From positions 1-14,098 of the forward strand of contig CBFHZM010000047.1 of assembly GCA_965660195.1 (NCBI GenBank): a stretch of DNA of 14,098 nt. Direction: 5' to 3'. Each line of letters starts with the position of its first letter. Positions within the stretch are counted from its first letter, which is position 1. This document shows positions 1 to 8,709 of this stretch, one piece after another. A program made the translations under genes and the position numbers. The stretch comes from JAYODZ01 sp965660195. GTDB taxonomy: Bacteria > Pseudomonadota > Alphaproteobacteria > RS24. Below the pieces are notes generated by a model. It did no database searches. It was given only the letters and a program-made list of their open reading frames with translations, and had not been told where the DNA came from.

Positions 1-2
1 TG

Positions 3-755
3 GATGATATCCTCAATCGTACCCCCAACCGCCATGCGCCTTATGTTGGCGCCTCGGCTTTTGCTCATAAGGGGGGGATCCATGTCTCGGCAGTGATGAA
101 AGACCCATCCACCTACGAGCATGTTGCGCCGTCATCGGTCGGGAACCAGCGTACCATCTTGGTTTCGGATCAAGCGGGCAAGAGCAATATTCTTGATCGC
201 TTGAACTCAGCGGGTATTACCGTCGATAAAGATGATCCCGCTGTTGATCGCATTCTGTTTCAAGTTAAGCGAAAAGAGGCTGAAGGTTACAGCTATGACG
301 GAGTTGGTGCGTCCTTTGAAATATTGGCTCTGCGCGAACTTGATCGTATCGAAGAGTTTTTTGACGTCGCGGGTTATGAAGTGCGGGTCGAGCAATCTGG
401 CACGGGAGATGCCGTCTCGGAGGCTACGGTGCACCTGATCATTGATGGCGAACTGGTTGAAACCAAAGGGAGCGGAAATGGCCCTGTTAATGCCTTAGAC
501 AATGCTTTTCGCGGTGACTTGCGGCGGTACGCCAGTGTCATCGATGATATGCGCCTGACTGATTATAAAGTCCGTATCTTAAACACAGGCACTGAGGCGG
601 TGACGCGCGTGACCATTGAGAGTAAAGATAGCCTCGGGCACAGCTGGCGTACGATCGGTGTGAACGAGAATATTGTGGTTGCCTCTTTTGAAGCCTTGCG
701 GGATGCGCTAATATATAAGCTCTATAAAAATGGCGTTAGCGCTACCCCTCAATAA
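3..755 (+). CDS. cimA: (R)-citramalate synthase, C-terminal part (5' end outside window)
   Basis: The reading frame is open from base 3, so the gene starts upstream of the window; about 250 residues are present. The enzyme condenses pyruvate and acetyl-CoA to citramalate, the first step of the threonine-independent route to 2-oxobutyrate and isoleucine, in the cytoplasm. The first visible residues include PYVGASAFAHKGGIHVSAV (about residues 13-31), the end of the HMGL-like TIM barrel with the HKGGIH segment, then TYEHV and VGNQR, which resemble CimA more than LeuA. The remainder, from about residue 110 to the end, is the LeuA-type allosteric dimerisation domain, including GNGPVNALDNAFR. A start at 93 or 96 would cut the barrel and is not credible. 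psd follows 58 bases downstream on the same strand. A 2-isopropylmalate synthase paralogue is the alternative. Confidence 0.9.
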   Translation, partial: DDILNRTPNRHAPYVGASAFAHKGGIHVSAVMKDPSTYEHVAPSSVGNQRTILVSDQAGKSNILDRLNSAGITVDKDDPAVDRILFQVKRKEAEGYSYDGVGASFEILALRELDRIEEFFDVAGYEVRVEQSGTGDAVSEATVHLIIDGELVETKGSGNGPVNALDNAFRGDLRRYASVIDDMRLTDYKVRILNTGTEAVTRVTIESKDSLGHSWRTIGVNENIVVASFEALRDALIYKLYKNGVSATPQ

Positions 756-813
756 AAAGGGCGGGCTGACGCCAATAAATTGCGGTTGAGCCGTTCTGAG
801 AAAGAAAAATCTA

Positions 814-1506
814 ATGCGAAGCTTAACGTCCATTCTCGTTCCGATCCATCCTGAAGGTTACAGGTTTATTGCGATTTTCGCTCTTTTGGATGTGTTGTTT
901 TTCCTCGTTTCACCGGTGCTTGGTTGGATCGGTGTTATTTTGGTGCTGTGGTGTACATACTTTTTTCGGGATCCTGCGCGGACCACGCCGCAGCGCGATG
1001 GTTTGATTATCAGCCCCGCCGATGGTGTCGTTAATATGATCACCGAGGCGGTATTACCGCCGGAATTGGGGCGCGGATTAGAAAAGCGTACGCGCGTTTC
1101 AGTGTTTATGAACGTTTTCAATTGTCACGTGAACCGCATGCCGGTTAGCGGCTCGGTCGAGAAATCCTTGTATCGCACAGGGCAATTTTTGAGTGCCGAT
1201 TTGGATAAGGCTAGTGAAGCCAATGAGCGGCACACCATGCAAATCGCTTTGCCAGATGGCAGCGATATTATTGTGGTGCAAATTGCGGGCTTGGTAGCAC
1301 GCCGGATTGTGAATTATGCCAATGAAGGTGATCAATATACGGTCGGCGAGCGGTTTGGTTTGATCCGTTTTGGTAGTCGTTTGGATATTTACCTGCCAGA
1401 AGGTGTCATTCCAATGGTTTCGGTTGGACAAACGGCTATTGCTGGCGAGACAGTGCTCGCCGATGCAGATAGTGACGAAGCGGCGCGTGAGGCCGTAACC
1501 CAGTGA
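814..1506 (+). CDS. psd: Phosphatidylserine decarboxylase proenzyme (short type)
   Basis: Decarboxylates phosphatidylserine to phosphatidylethanolamine at the inner membrane. It is 230 residues, typical of the short bacterial form. The N-terminus (about residues 18-50) is hydrophobic and likely membrane-associated. SPADG (67-71) supplies the conserved Asp, and MNVFNCHVNRMP (99-110) contains the conserved His. Near the C-terminus RFGSRLDIYLP (185-195) carries the Gly187-Ser188 pair where the proenzyme is expected to cleave itself, turning Ser188 into the pyruvoyl group of the small alpha chain. FGS replaces the LGS of the long enterobacterial form; this is usual for short enzymes. The ATG at 814 follows a weak purine-rich ribosome site (GAGAAAG, about 798-804). 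Its stop overlaps the start of pssA, the preceding step in the same pathway, so the two are likely translationally coupled. Confidence 0.96.
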   Translation: MRSLTSILVPIHPEGYRFIAIFALLDVLFFLVSPVLGWIGVILVLWCTYFFRDPARTTPQRDGLIISPADGVVNMITEAVLPPELGRGLEKRTRVSVFMNVFNCHVNRMPVSGSVEKSLYRTGQFLSADLDKASEANERHTMQIALPDGSDIIVVQIAGLVARRIVNYANEGDQYTVGERFGLIRFGSRLDIYLPEGVIPMVSVGQTAIAGETVLADADSDEAAREAVTQ

Positions 1507-2282
1507 TGGTTGACCAGCAAGAGACGCAAAGCAAGCGCGCCAAGCGCCTGTTCCCGCTCGCCAAGTTAATCCCCAACGCCTTAACGCTCCTGGCGCTCAG
1601 TCTGGGGTTAACAGCAGTGCGCTTCGGCCTTGCTGGTAAATATGAAATGGCCGTATTGTCGATTTGCGGCGCAGCGTTCCTCGATATGCTTGATGGTCGT
1701 ATTGCGCGCTTGCTGAAGGCCGAGAGCCCAATGGGTGCGCAACTCGATAGTTTGGCAGATTTTATGAGCTTTGGCTTGGCGCCGATTCTAGTTCTTTATG
1801 TCTGGGGTTTAAGTGAATTGCACCGCATTGGGTGGATGGTTCTGATCTTTTTTGGTGCTTGCTGTGCGCTACGTTTAGCGCGCTTCAATGCGACGATTGA
1901 CGATCCCGACCGGCCGCAATGGATGCGCGAATATTTTATCGGTGTGCCAACCCCGGCCGCTGGTATTTTGGTGCTGGCGCCAATTTGGGTGGAGTTTTCT
2001 GGCTGGCTCGATCTGCGCGGCACGCCTCTAGTGATTATCGCGTATACGGTTTCAATTGCCTGTCTGATGGTGTCGCGTTTGCCGACTTTTTCGGGCAAAG
2101 GCCGAATGGCCAGCGTGCCGCGCGATTATGTTTTGCCAATTATGGTGTCTTTGGCGCTTTTGGCAGCGGGGCTGTTTACTTTCCCGTGGATTGGCTTGAC
2201 GTTGCTCTGTGCGATTTATATCGCCGCATTGCCCTTTGGCTATACGAGTTTTCATCAACGCTTAAAGACAGTCGCAGAATAG
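1503..2282 (+). CDS. pssA: CDP-diacylglycerol--serine O-phosphatidyltransferase (phosphatidylserine synthase)
   Basis: Integral membrane enzyme that joins serine to CDP-diacylglycerol, giving phosphatidylserine and CMP. The product is the substrate of Psd encoded just upstream. It is about 259 residues with several hydrophobic segments (roughly 25-60, 85-120, 145-190, 205-245). The CDP-alcohol phosphotransferase signature DG-x2-AR-x8-G-x3-D-x3-D is complete: D64-G65, A68-R69, G78, D82, D86 in the numbering from 1503. Two starts are possible. GTG at 1503 gives the classic GTGA overlap with the psd stop and lies about 10 bases after a GAGG. ATG at 1506 shortens the protein by one residue and overlaps the stop by one base. 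I list the longer form. The charged N-terminus (KRAKRLFPLAKLIPNALT) is typical of alphaproteobacterial PssA. The next gene is convergent. Confidence 0.95.
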   Translation: MMVDQQETQSKRAKRLFPLAKLIPNALTLLALSLGLTAVRFGLAGKYEMAVLSICGAAFLDMLDGRIARLLKAESPMGAQLDSLADFMSFGLAPILVLYVWGLSELHRIGWMVLIFFGACCALRLARFNATIDDPDRPQWMREYFIGVPTPAAGILVLAPIWVEFSGWLDLRGTPLVIIAYTVSIACLMVSRLPTFSGKGRMASVPRDYVLPIMVSLALLAAGLFTFPWIGLTLLCAIYIAALPFGYTSFHQRLKTVAE

Positions 2283-2327
2283 TAATAAGCACTGTGCGTC
2301 TTCTACGCTAATAGAGTGGCGCTTCCT

Positions 2328-5300
2328 TTAGGCGCCGCGAAAAGCCGAAAATCTCTCGCGACCCCAGTGACGCAGATCGGCGACTTTTTCTGGTAGCGTG
2401 ATCATCACAGGTACCAAGATCAGGGTGAGTAGCGTCGAGAACCCAAGGCCGAAAATAATAGCCGTGGCAAACTGAACCCACCAGAAACCCTCTGGTGCGC
2501 CGAACTCGACCGATCGGCTTACGACATTGACGGTGACGTGCAGGGCCATCGGCAAAAGACCGATCATTGTCGTTACTGTCGTGATCAAAATCGGACGTAG
2601 TCTTTGCGCAGCGGCGCGCAATATAGCATCGCGCGACGTCATATCGCGGTTTAGGCGTTGGAAGGTGTCGATCAACACAATCGAGTTGTTAACGACGATA
2701 CCAGCGAGAGCGACAATTCCGGTGCCGGTCATCACCACACTAAAAAGTTGCCCGGTTAAAAGCATGCCAAGCATCACCCCGACCGTTGACATAATAACCG
2801 TTGAAAGGGTGATTAAAGACAAATAGATCGAGTTGAATTGAAGTAGCAGCACAATAAACATCAAGAACAAAGAGGCGACCATGGCTTTACCCAAAAAGTC
2901 GGCGGCGTCGCGTTGCTCTTTATTGGCGCCCAATAGTTCGACTTTGACGCCAGTTGGGAGCGTGATGCCAGTGAGCCACTGTTTGAAATCTTGCACGGCC
3001 TTATCCGCAATAATTTTTCGTCCTGTCGCCGGATCAATTCGCGTATTGGCGCGTAGGTTAATTACGCGGAGGCCATCTTTACGGGATATTTGCCCAATCT
3101 TTTGACCTGCGTCTCGCGTCACGAAGGCTGAAATCGGCACTAAGCCAGAGGGGGTAGAAATTCTTAACTCGTCGAGCTGATCGATGGACCGACTATCGAC
3201 GGGAAACCGTGCGCGAATTTCAAGCTCGTCTTCGGAGTCGTCGGGGCGATAATGGCCGACCAATACGCCACCAGTAACGAACTGAACAACGCCGCCGAGC
3301 TGGCCTATGTCAATACCAAACCGGCCCGCAGCTTCGCGGTCAACTGTGAGCGACCATTCGATACCGGGCAGATCGCGCGTGTCTTCCACATCTTGAAGTT
3401 GATCGGTCCGAGTGTCCAAATAATCGCGGATAACTTTAGCGACTTGACTGAGGTCGGCAAAGTCATGTCCTGAAATCTCAATCTCGACATCCTTGCCTGT
3501 CGGCGGCCCGTCTTCGCGCTTGCGGGTTTCAACATATATGCCTGGTATTTTATTTGCTTGTTCTTCAATGTCGGCGAGAATTAGAGACGACCGCTTGCGG
3601 GTTGAAAAGTGCGAGAACTCAACCAAAATACGGCCGATCGTATCGCGCGGCTGATTTCGCTCGCCGCTCAGAGCGCTGTCGCCCGAAACGGCTGACACGC
3701 TGAAGGCGGATTCTATGCCGGGTGTGTTGATGATGATGTTTTCAACTCGCTTGGTTAGGCGGTCCGAGTCTTGCGCTGATAAATTACCGCGGGCGCGGAC
3801 GAAAACATTAGCCTGATGCGGTTCCATTTGAATAAAAAACTCAATCCCGCGTCCGAATGTGCCATACAGACTCAAAATCCCGTACATGAGGAGAACCGCG
3901 GCGAGTAATGTACGCCCAGGAAACTCAATACATTTTGATATGAATCGGACGTAAAGCCCCGTGAAACCGGGCATATCGCGGATGTCGAGATCACTCTCAG
4001 CAGCCAACCCCGAGAGGACTTCGTCGCCTTCTTGTTCGGATTTTCCGAAAAGGCCGCCAAGCACAGGTAAAAACAACATCGCCGTTACTAGCGATGCCAA
4101 CAGCACAATAATCACTGTGATCGGCAGATAGGACATAAACCGGCCGCTAACGCCCGGCCAAAATAACATCGGGCCGAAGGCGGCCAGCGTCGTCAGGGTA
4201 GACGAGGTGACTGGCCAGAACATGCGCGAGGCCGCTAAAGCATAAGCGCGTTGGCGCGTGTCGCCCTCAGCCATTTTTCGGTCGGCATATTCAACGATTA
4301 CAATTGCGCCATCCACCAAAATCCCAACTGATAGGACGAGGCCAAACAGAATCATTAGGTTAAGTGTGTAGCCGAGAACATCGATGATGAAAAACCCGAT
4401 CAAGAAGGAGGTCGGGATGGCGACGCCAACCAACAAAGCCGAGCGCAGTCCGAGCGCCGCAATCACCAAAATCATCACCAGTGCAATCGCATTGGTGATC
4501 GATACTTCGAGTCCGCCAATCATATCGTAAATGACGGTCGAGAAATCTGAGGAATAGTCGACCTTAATGGTCTCGGGCCAATTTGCCGTAAAAGCATCTG
4601 AGACTTCTCGGACAGCAGCAGTGGTATCAATGATGTTGGCGCCGATGCGCTTCGTGACTTCGATGGAGATCGCCGACTTTCCGTTGTAGCGGGCAAAAGC
4701 CGTCGCATCTTTAAAGCCGCGCCGGATCTGCGCAATGTCGGACAATCGGACGACGGCGTCACCATCGGTTTTTATGGCGATGGTCTCGAGATCTTGAATA
4801 TCCTCAATCAGTCCTGGCACGTTTATCGAGAAACGGCCCGAGCCATTATCGAGGGAGCCAGCCGGGATCAACCGATTATTTTGCGCAATGATTTGGTAAA
4901 TCTGATTAGGGGTGATGCCATGAATTTCCATCATCCGCGGATCAATAATGATTTCGAGAAGTTCCTCGCGATTGCCAACGAGATCAGCTTCCAGAACGCT
5001 CGGTAGAGCCGAGATCTCATCCTTCAGAGCTTGGGCGCGTTGGTATAATTCGCGCTCAGGTGAATCGCCCGACAAGTTCACCATAATGACAGGGAAAAGG
5101 GCGGCATTAAATTCGCGGATGGTTGGCTCTTCCGCATCCTCAGGGAGTTCGGATTTCGCCGCATCGACCTTCTCGCGAACGTCGATCAATGCCTGATCTT
5201 TATCGAAGCTGACGTCGAATTTCAAAATAACGGCGCCATAATTTTGCGCCGCTGTCGAAATCACTTCTTCAACGCCAGAGAGGCGCCGTAGTTCTAGCTC

Positions 5301-5504
5301 CAGGGGTTTGACGATCAGGCGCTCGGCATCTGCGGGTGAAATGCCAGGCAAAACAACGCCGACATAGATATAGGGAATTGGAATATCGGGGTCGGCTTCG
5401 CGCGGGATGGTCGAATAAGCCGCCATTCCGCCGATCACTAAAGCCATCATAATGGTCAGAACGGCGCGGCTTCGCTTGATCGCCCATAAAACAAATTGAA
5501 ACAT
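2328..5504 (-). CDS. RND-family efflux transporter permease (AcrB/HAE-type)
   Basis: Inner-membrane proton-driven pump of the resistance-nodulation-division superfamily. At 1058 residues it has the usual full length. It shows the two-fold RND plan: a TM1 helix (about 13-33), a large periplasmic loop to about 330, TM2-6 (about 335-480), a helix near 530-550, a second periplasmic loop (about 555-870), and TM8-12 (about 872-1040). Early motifs IPREADPDIPIPYI (33-46) and LPGISPADAERLI (52-64) are family hallmarks. In TM4 the proton-relay motif reads GILVDGAIVIVE (394-405), so Asp398 matches AcrB Asp407 while Gly399 replaces Asp408. In TM10 GIVVNNSIVLID (935-946) has Asn where AcrB has Lys940. The ATG at 5504 has a ribosome site AAGGTC (5511-5516) six bases upstream and lies 15 bases after the adaptor gene. 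The substrate cannot be predicted. Confidence 0.95.
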   Translation of the reverse strand: MFQFVLWAIKRSRAVLTIMMALVIGGMAAYSTIPREADPDIPIPYIYVGVVLPGISPADAERLIVKPLELELRRLSGVEEVISTAAQNYGAVILKFDVSFDKDQALIDVREKVDAAKSELPEDAEEPTIREFNAALFPVIMVNLSGDSPERELYQRAQALKDEISALPSVLEADLVGNREELLEIIIDPRMMEIHGITPNQIYQIIAQNNRLIPAGSLDNGSGRFSINVPGLIEDIQDLETIAIKTDGDAVVRLSDIAQIRRGFKDATAFARYNGKSAISIEVTKRIGANIIDTTAAVREVSDAFTANWPETIKVDYSSDFSTVIYDMIGGLEVSITNAIALVMILVIAALGLRSALLVGVAIPTSFLIGFFIIDVLGYTLNLMILFGLVLSVGILVDGAIVIVEYADRKMAEGDTRQRAYALAASRMFWPVTSSTLTTLAAFGPMLFWPGVSGRFMSYLPITVIIVLLASLVTAMLFLPVLGGLFGKSEQEGDEVLSGLAAESDLDIRDMPGFTGLYVRFISKCIEFPGRTLLAAVLLMYGILSLYGTFGRGIEFFIQMEPHQANVFVRARGNLSAQDSDRLTKRVENIIINTPGIESAFSVSAVSGDSALSGERNQPRDTIGRILVEFSHFSTRKRSSLILADIEEQANKIPGIYVETRKREDGPPTGKDVEIEISGHDFADLSQVAKVIRDYLDTRTDQLQDVEDTRDLPGIEWSLTVDREAAGRFGIDIGQLGGVVQFVTGGVLVGHYRPDDSEDELEIRARFPVDSRSIDQLDELRISTPSGLVPISAFVTRDAGQKIGQISRKDGLRVINLRANTRIDPATGRKIIADKAVQDFKQWLTGITLPTGVKVELLGANKEQRDAADFLGKAMVASLFLMFIVLLLQFNSIYLSLITLSTVIMSTVGVMLGMLLTGQLFSVVMTGTGIVALAGIVVNNSIVLIDTFQRLNRDMTSRDAILRAAAQRLRPILITTVTTMIGLLPMALHVTVNVVSRSVEFGAPEGFWWVQFATAIIFGLGFSTLLTLILVPVMITLPEKVADLRHWGRERFSAFRGA

Positions 5505-5519
5505 CGTGTTGACCTTGCC

Positions 5520-6698
5520 CTAATTATTGGCGCTGAAGCGCTCGAGGGTTTTTCCTTGTTCTTCCGTGCCTGATGGAATGGTTACGGTCTCGCCATCGCG
5601 AATATAGTCTTGCCCAACGACAATCAAATCAGCGCCGTCGTCGAGACCTGTCACCCAAGCGCTCTCGGCCGCATTGGCTATCACATCGACGGCGACAAAT
5701 TTAGCCTTGCCATCTTTAACGATGCGCACGCCAACGGCACCGTCATCGCCGAGCGTCATTACTGTTTGGGGGATACGGGTGGCACGAATTAAGCCAGAGA
5801 AAATGCTGACGTCGGCGCTGACACCGTCGCGCAGTTTGTCGTCGCCATTCGGGATTTCAATTTCGACCTGAAATGTTCGCGTCATAGCGCTCGGGCTCTC
5901 AGCAATATACTGCAGCTTGCCAGTCGTTGTCTCGCCGGTCGCCAGAACAACATCTGCCGAAGACCCGCTCTCCAGCATTTGCACTTGCGTCTCGCTGACA
6001 TGTGCGACGACGAGCAACGGGTCTTTATCGATAATTTTTGCACACAAGCCACCGGCCGAGATGAAATCACCCACTTCGAGCGGCAGGCGGTCGACGATCC
6101 CGTCAAAAGGAGCACGGACACGCGTGCGACCTAATTCGATTTCGCGCATTTTTGTTGAGGCGCGCGCGGCGTCGAAGGCTGCTTTCGCTGCGGCCACTTG
6201 GCTCTTTGAGGTGTGGCCTTTTTCAAATAGTTTTTTAGCGGCTTGATACTCGATTGATCGCGACTCCTGCAGGGCACGAGCTTCCTCGAGTTGCGCGGCG
6301 CGAGCGCCGACTTCGATTTGGCAAATAATATCGCCTTTTTTTACTCGAGCACCTTTCTCGACCGGGAGTTTGGCGATGGCGCCGGCGGTTTCTGCCGCTA
6401 AGTTGACATGCCGGTCGGCCTCGGTTCGGCCTTGGAGTTGGATTATTCGGCGGTGATCCTCTTGGTAGACGGTTTCTACTTGCACTTGGAATGCATTATC
6501 TAGCGCGTCGCGCTCAGTGATGGCGCGCGCGTCGTGGCTCTCCTTTTCACTAAACAAGACACCGCTGACGACCCAGAAGAATAACGCGATTGTAATGCCC
6601 CCGGCGAGTAACACCGAGTTATTCTGGGGGAGTTTCTCGCGCAAACGCGCCAAGAAACCGCGAGGACTAGGGTCCTGGGAGGAGGACGGGTAATTCAT
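5520..6698 (-). CDS. RND efflux periplasmic adaptor (membrane fusion protein, HlyD-like)
   Basis: First gene of the efflux operon; it links the inner-membrane pump to an outer-membrane channel. It has 392 residues from the ATG at 6698, which has a GAGAG six bases upstream (6705-6709); an in-frame TTG at 6722 would add eight residues without a better site. One hydrophobic segment (about 28-49) anchors it; no lipobox cysteine is seen. The split lipoyl domain is at about 97-130 (ETAGAIAKLPVEKGARVKKG) and 191-224 (RTRVRAPFDGIVDRLPLEVG). Between them is an Ala/Glu/Lys-rich helical hairpin (about 131-190), which is short, as in two-helix adaptors. The beta-barrel and membrane-proximal domains follow (about 225-375). 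The pump gene starts 15 bases later. No TolC-like gene or TetR/MarR regulator adjoins, so the channel is presumably encoded elsewhere. Confidence 0.93.
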   Translation of the reverse strand: MNYPSSSQDPSPRGFLARLREKLPQNNSVLLAGGITIALFFWVVSGVLFSEKESHDARAITERDALDNAFQVQVETVYQEDHRRIIQLQGRTEADRHVNLAAETAGAIAKLPVEKGARVKKGDIICQIEVGARAAQLEEARALQESRSIEYQAAKKLFEKGHTSKSQVAAAKAAFDAARASTKMREIELGRTRVRAPFDGIVDRLPLEVGDFISAGGLCAKIIDKDPLLVVAHVSETQVQMLESGSSADVVLATGETTTGKLQYIAESPSAMTRTFQVEIEIPNGDDKLRDGVSADVSIFSGLIRATRIPQTVMTLGDDGAVGVRIVKDGKAKFVAVDVIANAAESAWVTGLDDGADLIVVGQDYIRDGETVTIPSGTEEQGKTLERFSANN

Positions 6699-6772
6699 AA
6701 AACACTCTCGGTTTAAGACCAATAAATAGGGTGCCAGTGGCGTTATTTCCAGATTCTCGTCTATTTAACGGA

Positions 6773-6794
6773 GATTATGGGTTTTGTCTGTCAA
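6773..6794 (-). promoter_or_regulatory. Possible regulatory element upstream of efflux operon (copy 1 of a shared gapped motif)
   Basis: Read on the minus strand this is TTGACA, two bases, CAAAACCCA, one T, then TAATC-like sequence. It ends 74 bases before the adaptor ATG. TTGACA (6794-6789) matches a -35 box, but the nearest acceptable -10 (TTAAAT) is about 20 bases away, so a standard housekeeping promoter is doubtful. TTGACA sits inside a short imperfect dyad (6788-6803) with arms around an AAAA centre. The same bases recur with small gaps at 11479-11503. Confidence 0.4.
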
Positions 6795-6867
6795 AAATGA
6801 CGGTTTGTTCATAAAGTCGCAGGACGTATATCGGCGAGCAATCGAGCTTAGATCCTTTTTTTTCTTT

Positions 6868-6895
6868 TTGGACTGATGTTATCCTAATCGATAAT
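6868..6895 (+). promoter_or_regulatory. Candidate promoter for ggt
   Basis: TTGGAC (6868-6873), 16 bases, then GATAAT (6890-6895; five of six match the -10 consensus) would start transcription near 6902, about 55 bases before the TTG start. A T-rich tract (6856-6869) lies at the -35 side. Pattern match by eye only. Confidence 0.4.
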
Positions 6896-6946
6896 GACGC
6901 TTTGAGCATAGAGAAATTATGCGAAAATGATATCGATTCGAGTTAC

Positions 6947-6952
6947 AGGGGA
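6947..6952 (+). promoter_or_regulatory. Ribosome binding site that supports the TTG start of ggt
   Basis: AGGGGA lies five bases before the TTG at 6958. An in-frame stop at 6928-6930 and the absence of ATG or GTG between it and 6958 leave TTG as the only start that keeps the hydrophobic N-terminus. Confidence 0.7.
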
Positions 6953-6957
6953 AAAAG

Positions 6958-8709
6958 TTGCGCAATCTTGTCTCAATCGTGGCGGTTCCGCTCTTTGTAT
7001 TGGCGTTTAGTCTCGCAGACTATATCGTCCTGCAGGCGCACTATTACTTCTACAATTATCGGAACCCGCTCACCGATCGCGGTACTTATAGCAAGTCTGC
7101 CATGGTTGTCTCGGCTCATGGCCTAGCGAGTGAGGTCGGCCGAACCGTGATGGCAAGCGGCGGCAATGCCTTTGATGCGGCGGTGGCCGTCAATTTCGCG
7201 TTAGCTGTGGTCTATCCGCAAGCCGGGAATATTGGCGGCGGAGGCTTTATGGTCTATCGCCTTGCTTCTGGTGAGGCGGGGACACTGGATTTCAGGGAAA
7301 CTGCGCCTGCCGCGGCCTCAGCAACGATGTATCTTGATGCGGATGGTAATGTCGAGGCGGGCAAGTCGCTCGAAGGCGTGCTGGCGGTGGGCGTACCAGG
7401 AACAGTCGCTGGCATGGTCGAGCTACATGAGCGCTACGGTACAATTGCGTGGCCAGAGTTGCTCACGCCGGCCATTCGGCTTGCCTTTAATGGCTTTCCT
7501 TTGACCGAGAAAGGGGCCGCGATGCTAAACCGCTATCGCGACCGGTTCGTCAAATTGAACCGTGGCGAAACCGCATTCGTCGGTGCCGATCCCTGGCGTG
7601 CGGGGGACATTTTAAAACAGCCCGATCTCGCGGCTTCGTTGCGGCGAATTATGACATCTGGGCGTAGCGGTTTTTATGGCGGTCAGACTGCGCAGCTTTT
7701 GGTTGATGAAATGCGCTCCGCCGGCGGTTTGATCACGCTTGAAGATCTTGCCGCTTATCGTCCGAAATGGCGTGAGCCCATCCGATTCTCCTATCGCGAC
7801 CATGATATTATAACCATGCCGCCACCCTCTAGCGGCGGGGTGGCTCTGGCGCAGTTGTTTGCCGCCTCAGAAGCTTTTCCAATACAGAGTTACGGGCATA
7901 ATACCGACAATTATATGCATTTTCTGGTTGAGATGGAGCGCCGCGTTTATGCGGATCGGGCGGTCTATCTAGGTGATCCAGATTTTGTCGATGTGCCGCT
8001 GGCGCGCCTTTTATCGCGCGACTATATCCGCCAACGCATGGCGGATATCCAACCGCTTGTCAAAACCGATAGCACGTTAGTTGGGGCGGGGCAGGTCAAT
8101 GTGATTGAGAGTGTTGAGACAACACATTTTTCGATTGTGGACCCCGATGGTAATGCGGTGGCGCTAACGACAACGCTCAACGGTAATTTTGGGTCCAAGG
8201 TTGTTGTGCAAGGCGCTGGCTTCTTTCTCAATAATGAAATGGATGACTTCGCCATTAAAGAGGGGCGGCCAAATCAGTTTGGCTTAATTGGCGGACAGGC
8301 CAATGCTATCGCGCCGGGTAAGCGCATGCTGAGCTCGATGACGCCGACGATTGTTGAGAAAAATGGCCAGCTTAAATTGGTGCTCGGAACACCTGGCGGG
8401 TCAACCATCATAACCTCGGTTTATCAAACGTTGCTCAATGTGATCGAGTTTGACATGACGGCGCAGCAAGCCGTTAACGCCCGAAAATTTCATAGTCAAT
8501 GGCAACCCGATATTATTCTTTTTGAGAAAGGCACGCCGGATATTTTCGATATTATTGGGTTGCGCGCGCGAGATCATAAACTCGTGATGTGGCCAGCGTT
8601 TTCGTTCGAGCTTGGGCGGGTCGAGGCGATTATGGTGCACGATGACGGTCGGCTTGAGGGCGCTGCCGATTTTACGCGCGGTATTGATGATCGCGCTGCA
8701 GGGTTTTGA
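6958..8709 (+). CDS. ggt: Gamma-glutamyltransferase (glutathione hydrolase) proenzyme
   Basis: N-terminal nucleophile hydrolase that removes or transfers the gamma-glutamyl group of glutathione and related peptides, normally in the periplasm. It is 583 residues, the usual length. The N-terminus (about 4-20, LVSIVAVPLFVLAFSLA) is a signal peptide or signal anchor; SLA at 18-20 could be a signal peptidase site. Conserved motifs: ASGGNAFDAAVA (66-77), NIGGGGF (91-97), FRETAP (112-117, with the substrate-binding Arg113), the autoprocessing site ETTHFS with catalytic Thr388 as the new N-terminus of the small subunit, and LGTPGGS (476-482) for the oxyanion region. The start is TTG, with AGGGGA five bases upstream. 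It is divergent from the efflux operon, and trhO lies 63 bases downstream. The family also includes cephalosporin and other gamma-glutamyl hydrolases, so the physiological substrate is not certain. Confidence 0.95.
   Translation: MRNLVSIVAVPLFVLAFSLADYIVLQAHYYFYNYRNPLTDRGTYSKSAMVVSAHGLASEVGRTVMASGGNAFDAAVAVNFALAVVYPQAGNIGGGGFMVYRLASGEAGTLDFRETAPAAASATMYLDADGNVEAGKSLEGVLAVGVPGTVAGMVELHERYGTIAWPELLTPAIRLAFNGFPLTEKGAAMLNRYRDRFVKLNRGETAFVGADPWRAGDILKQPDLAASLRRIMTSGRSGFYGGQTAQLLVDEMRSAGGLITLEDLAAYRPKWREPIRFSYRDHDIITMPPPSSGGVALAQLFAASEAFPIQSYGHNTDNYMHFLVEMERRVYADRAVYLGDPDFVDVPLARLLSRDYIRQRMADIQPLVKTDSTLVGAGQVNVIESVETTHFSIVDPDGNAVALTTTLNGNFGSKVVVQGAGFFLNNEMDDFAIKEGRPNQFGLIGGQANAIAPGKRMLSSMTPTIVEKNGQLKLVLGTPGGSTIITSVYQTLLNVIEFDMTAQQAVNARKFHSQWQPDIILFEKGTPDIFDIIGLRARDHKLVMWPAFSFELGRVEAIMVHDDGRLEGAADFTRGIDDRAAGF

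Noticed and set aside
1919..2311. Long alternative reading frames within pssA, psd, trhO and the thiolase gene
   Set aside because: They overlap well-recognised genes in other frames, show no family motif and no ribosome site; they are shadows of the real genes.
2316..2340. GTGGCGC / GCGCCGC stem between pssA and the RND pump gene as a terminator
   Set aside because: The stem is short with a wobble pair, overlaps the pump stop codon, and lacks a T-tract in either direction; too weak to call.
6856..6869. T-rich tract (five-prime T8, C, T5) resembling a terminator tail
   Set aside because: No inverted repeat precedes it; the nearby CGAGC repeats are direct, not inverted. It is more likely part of the ggt promoter region.
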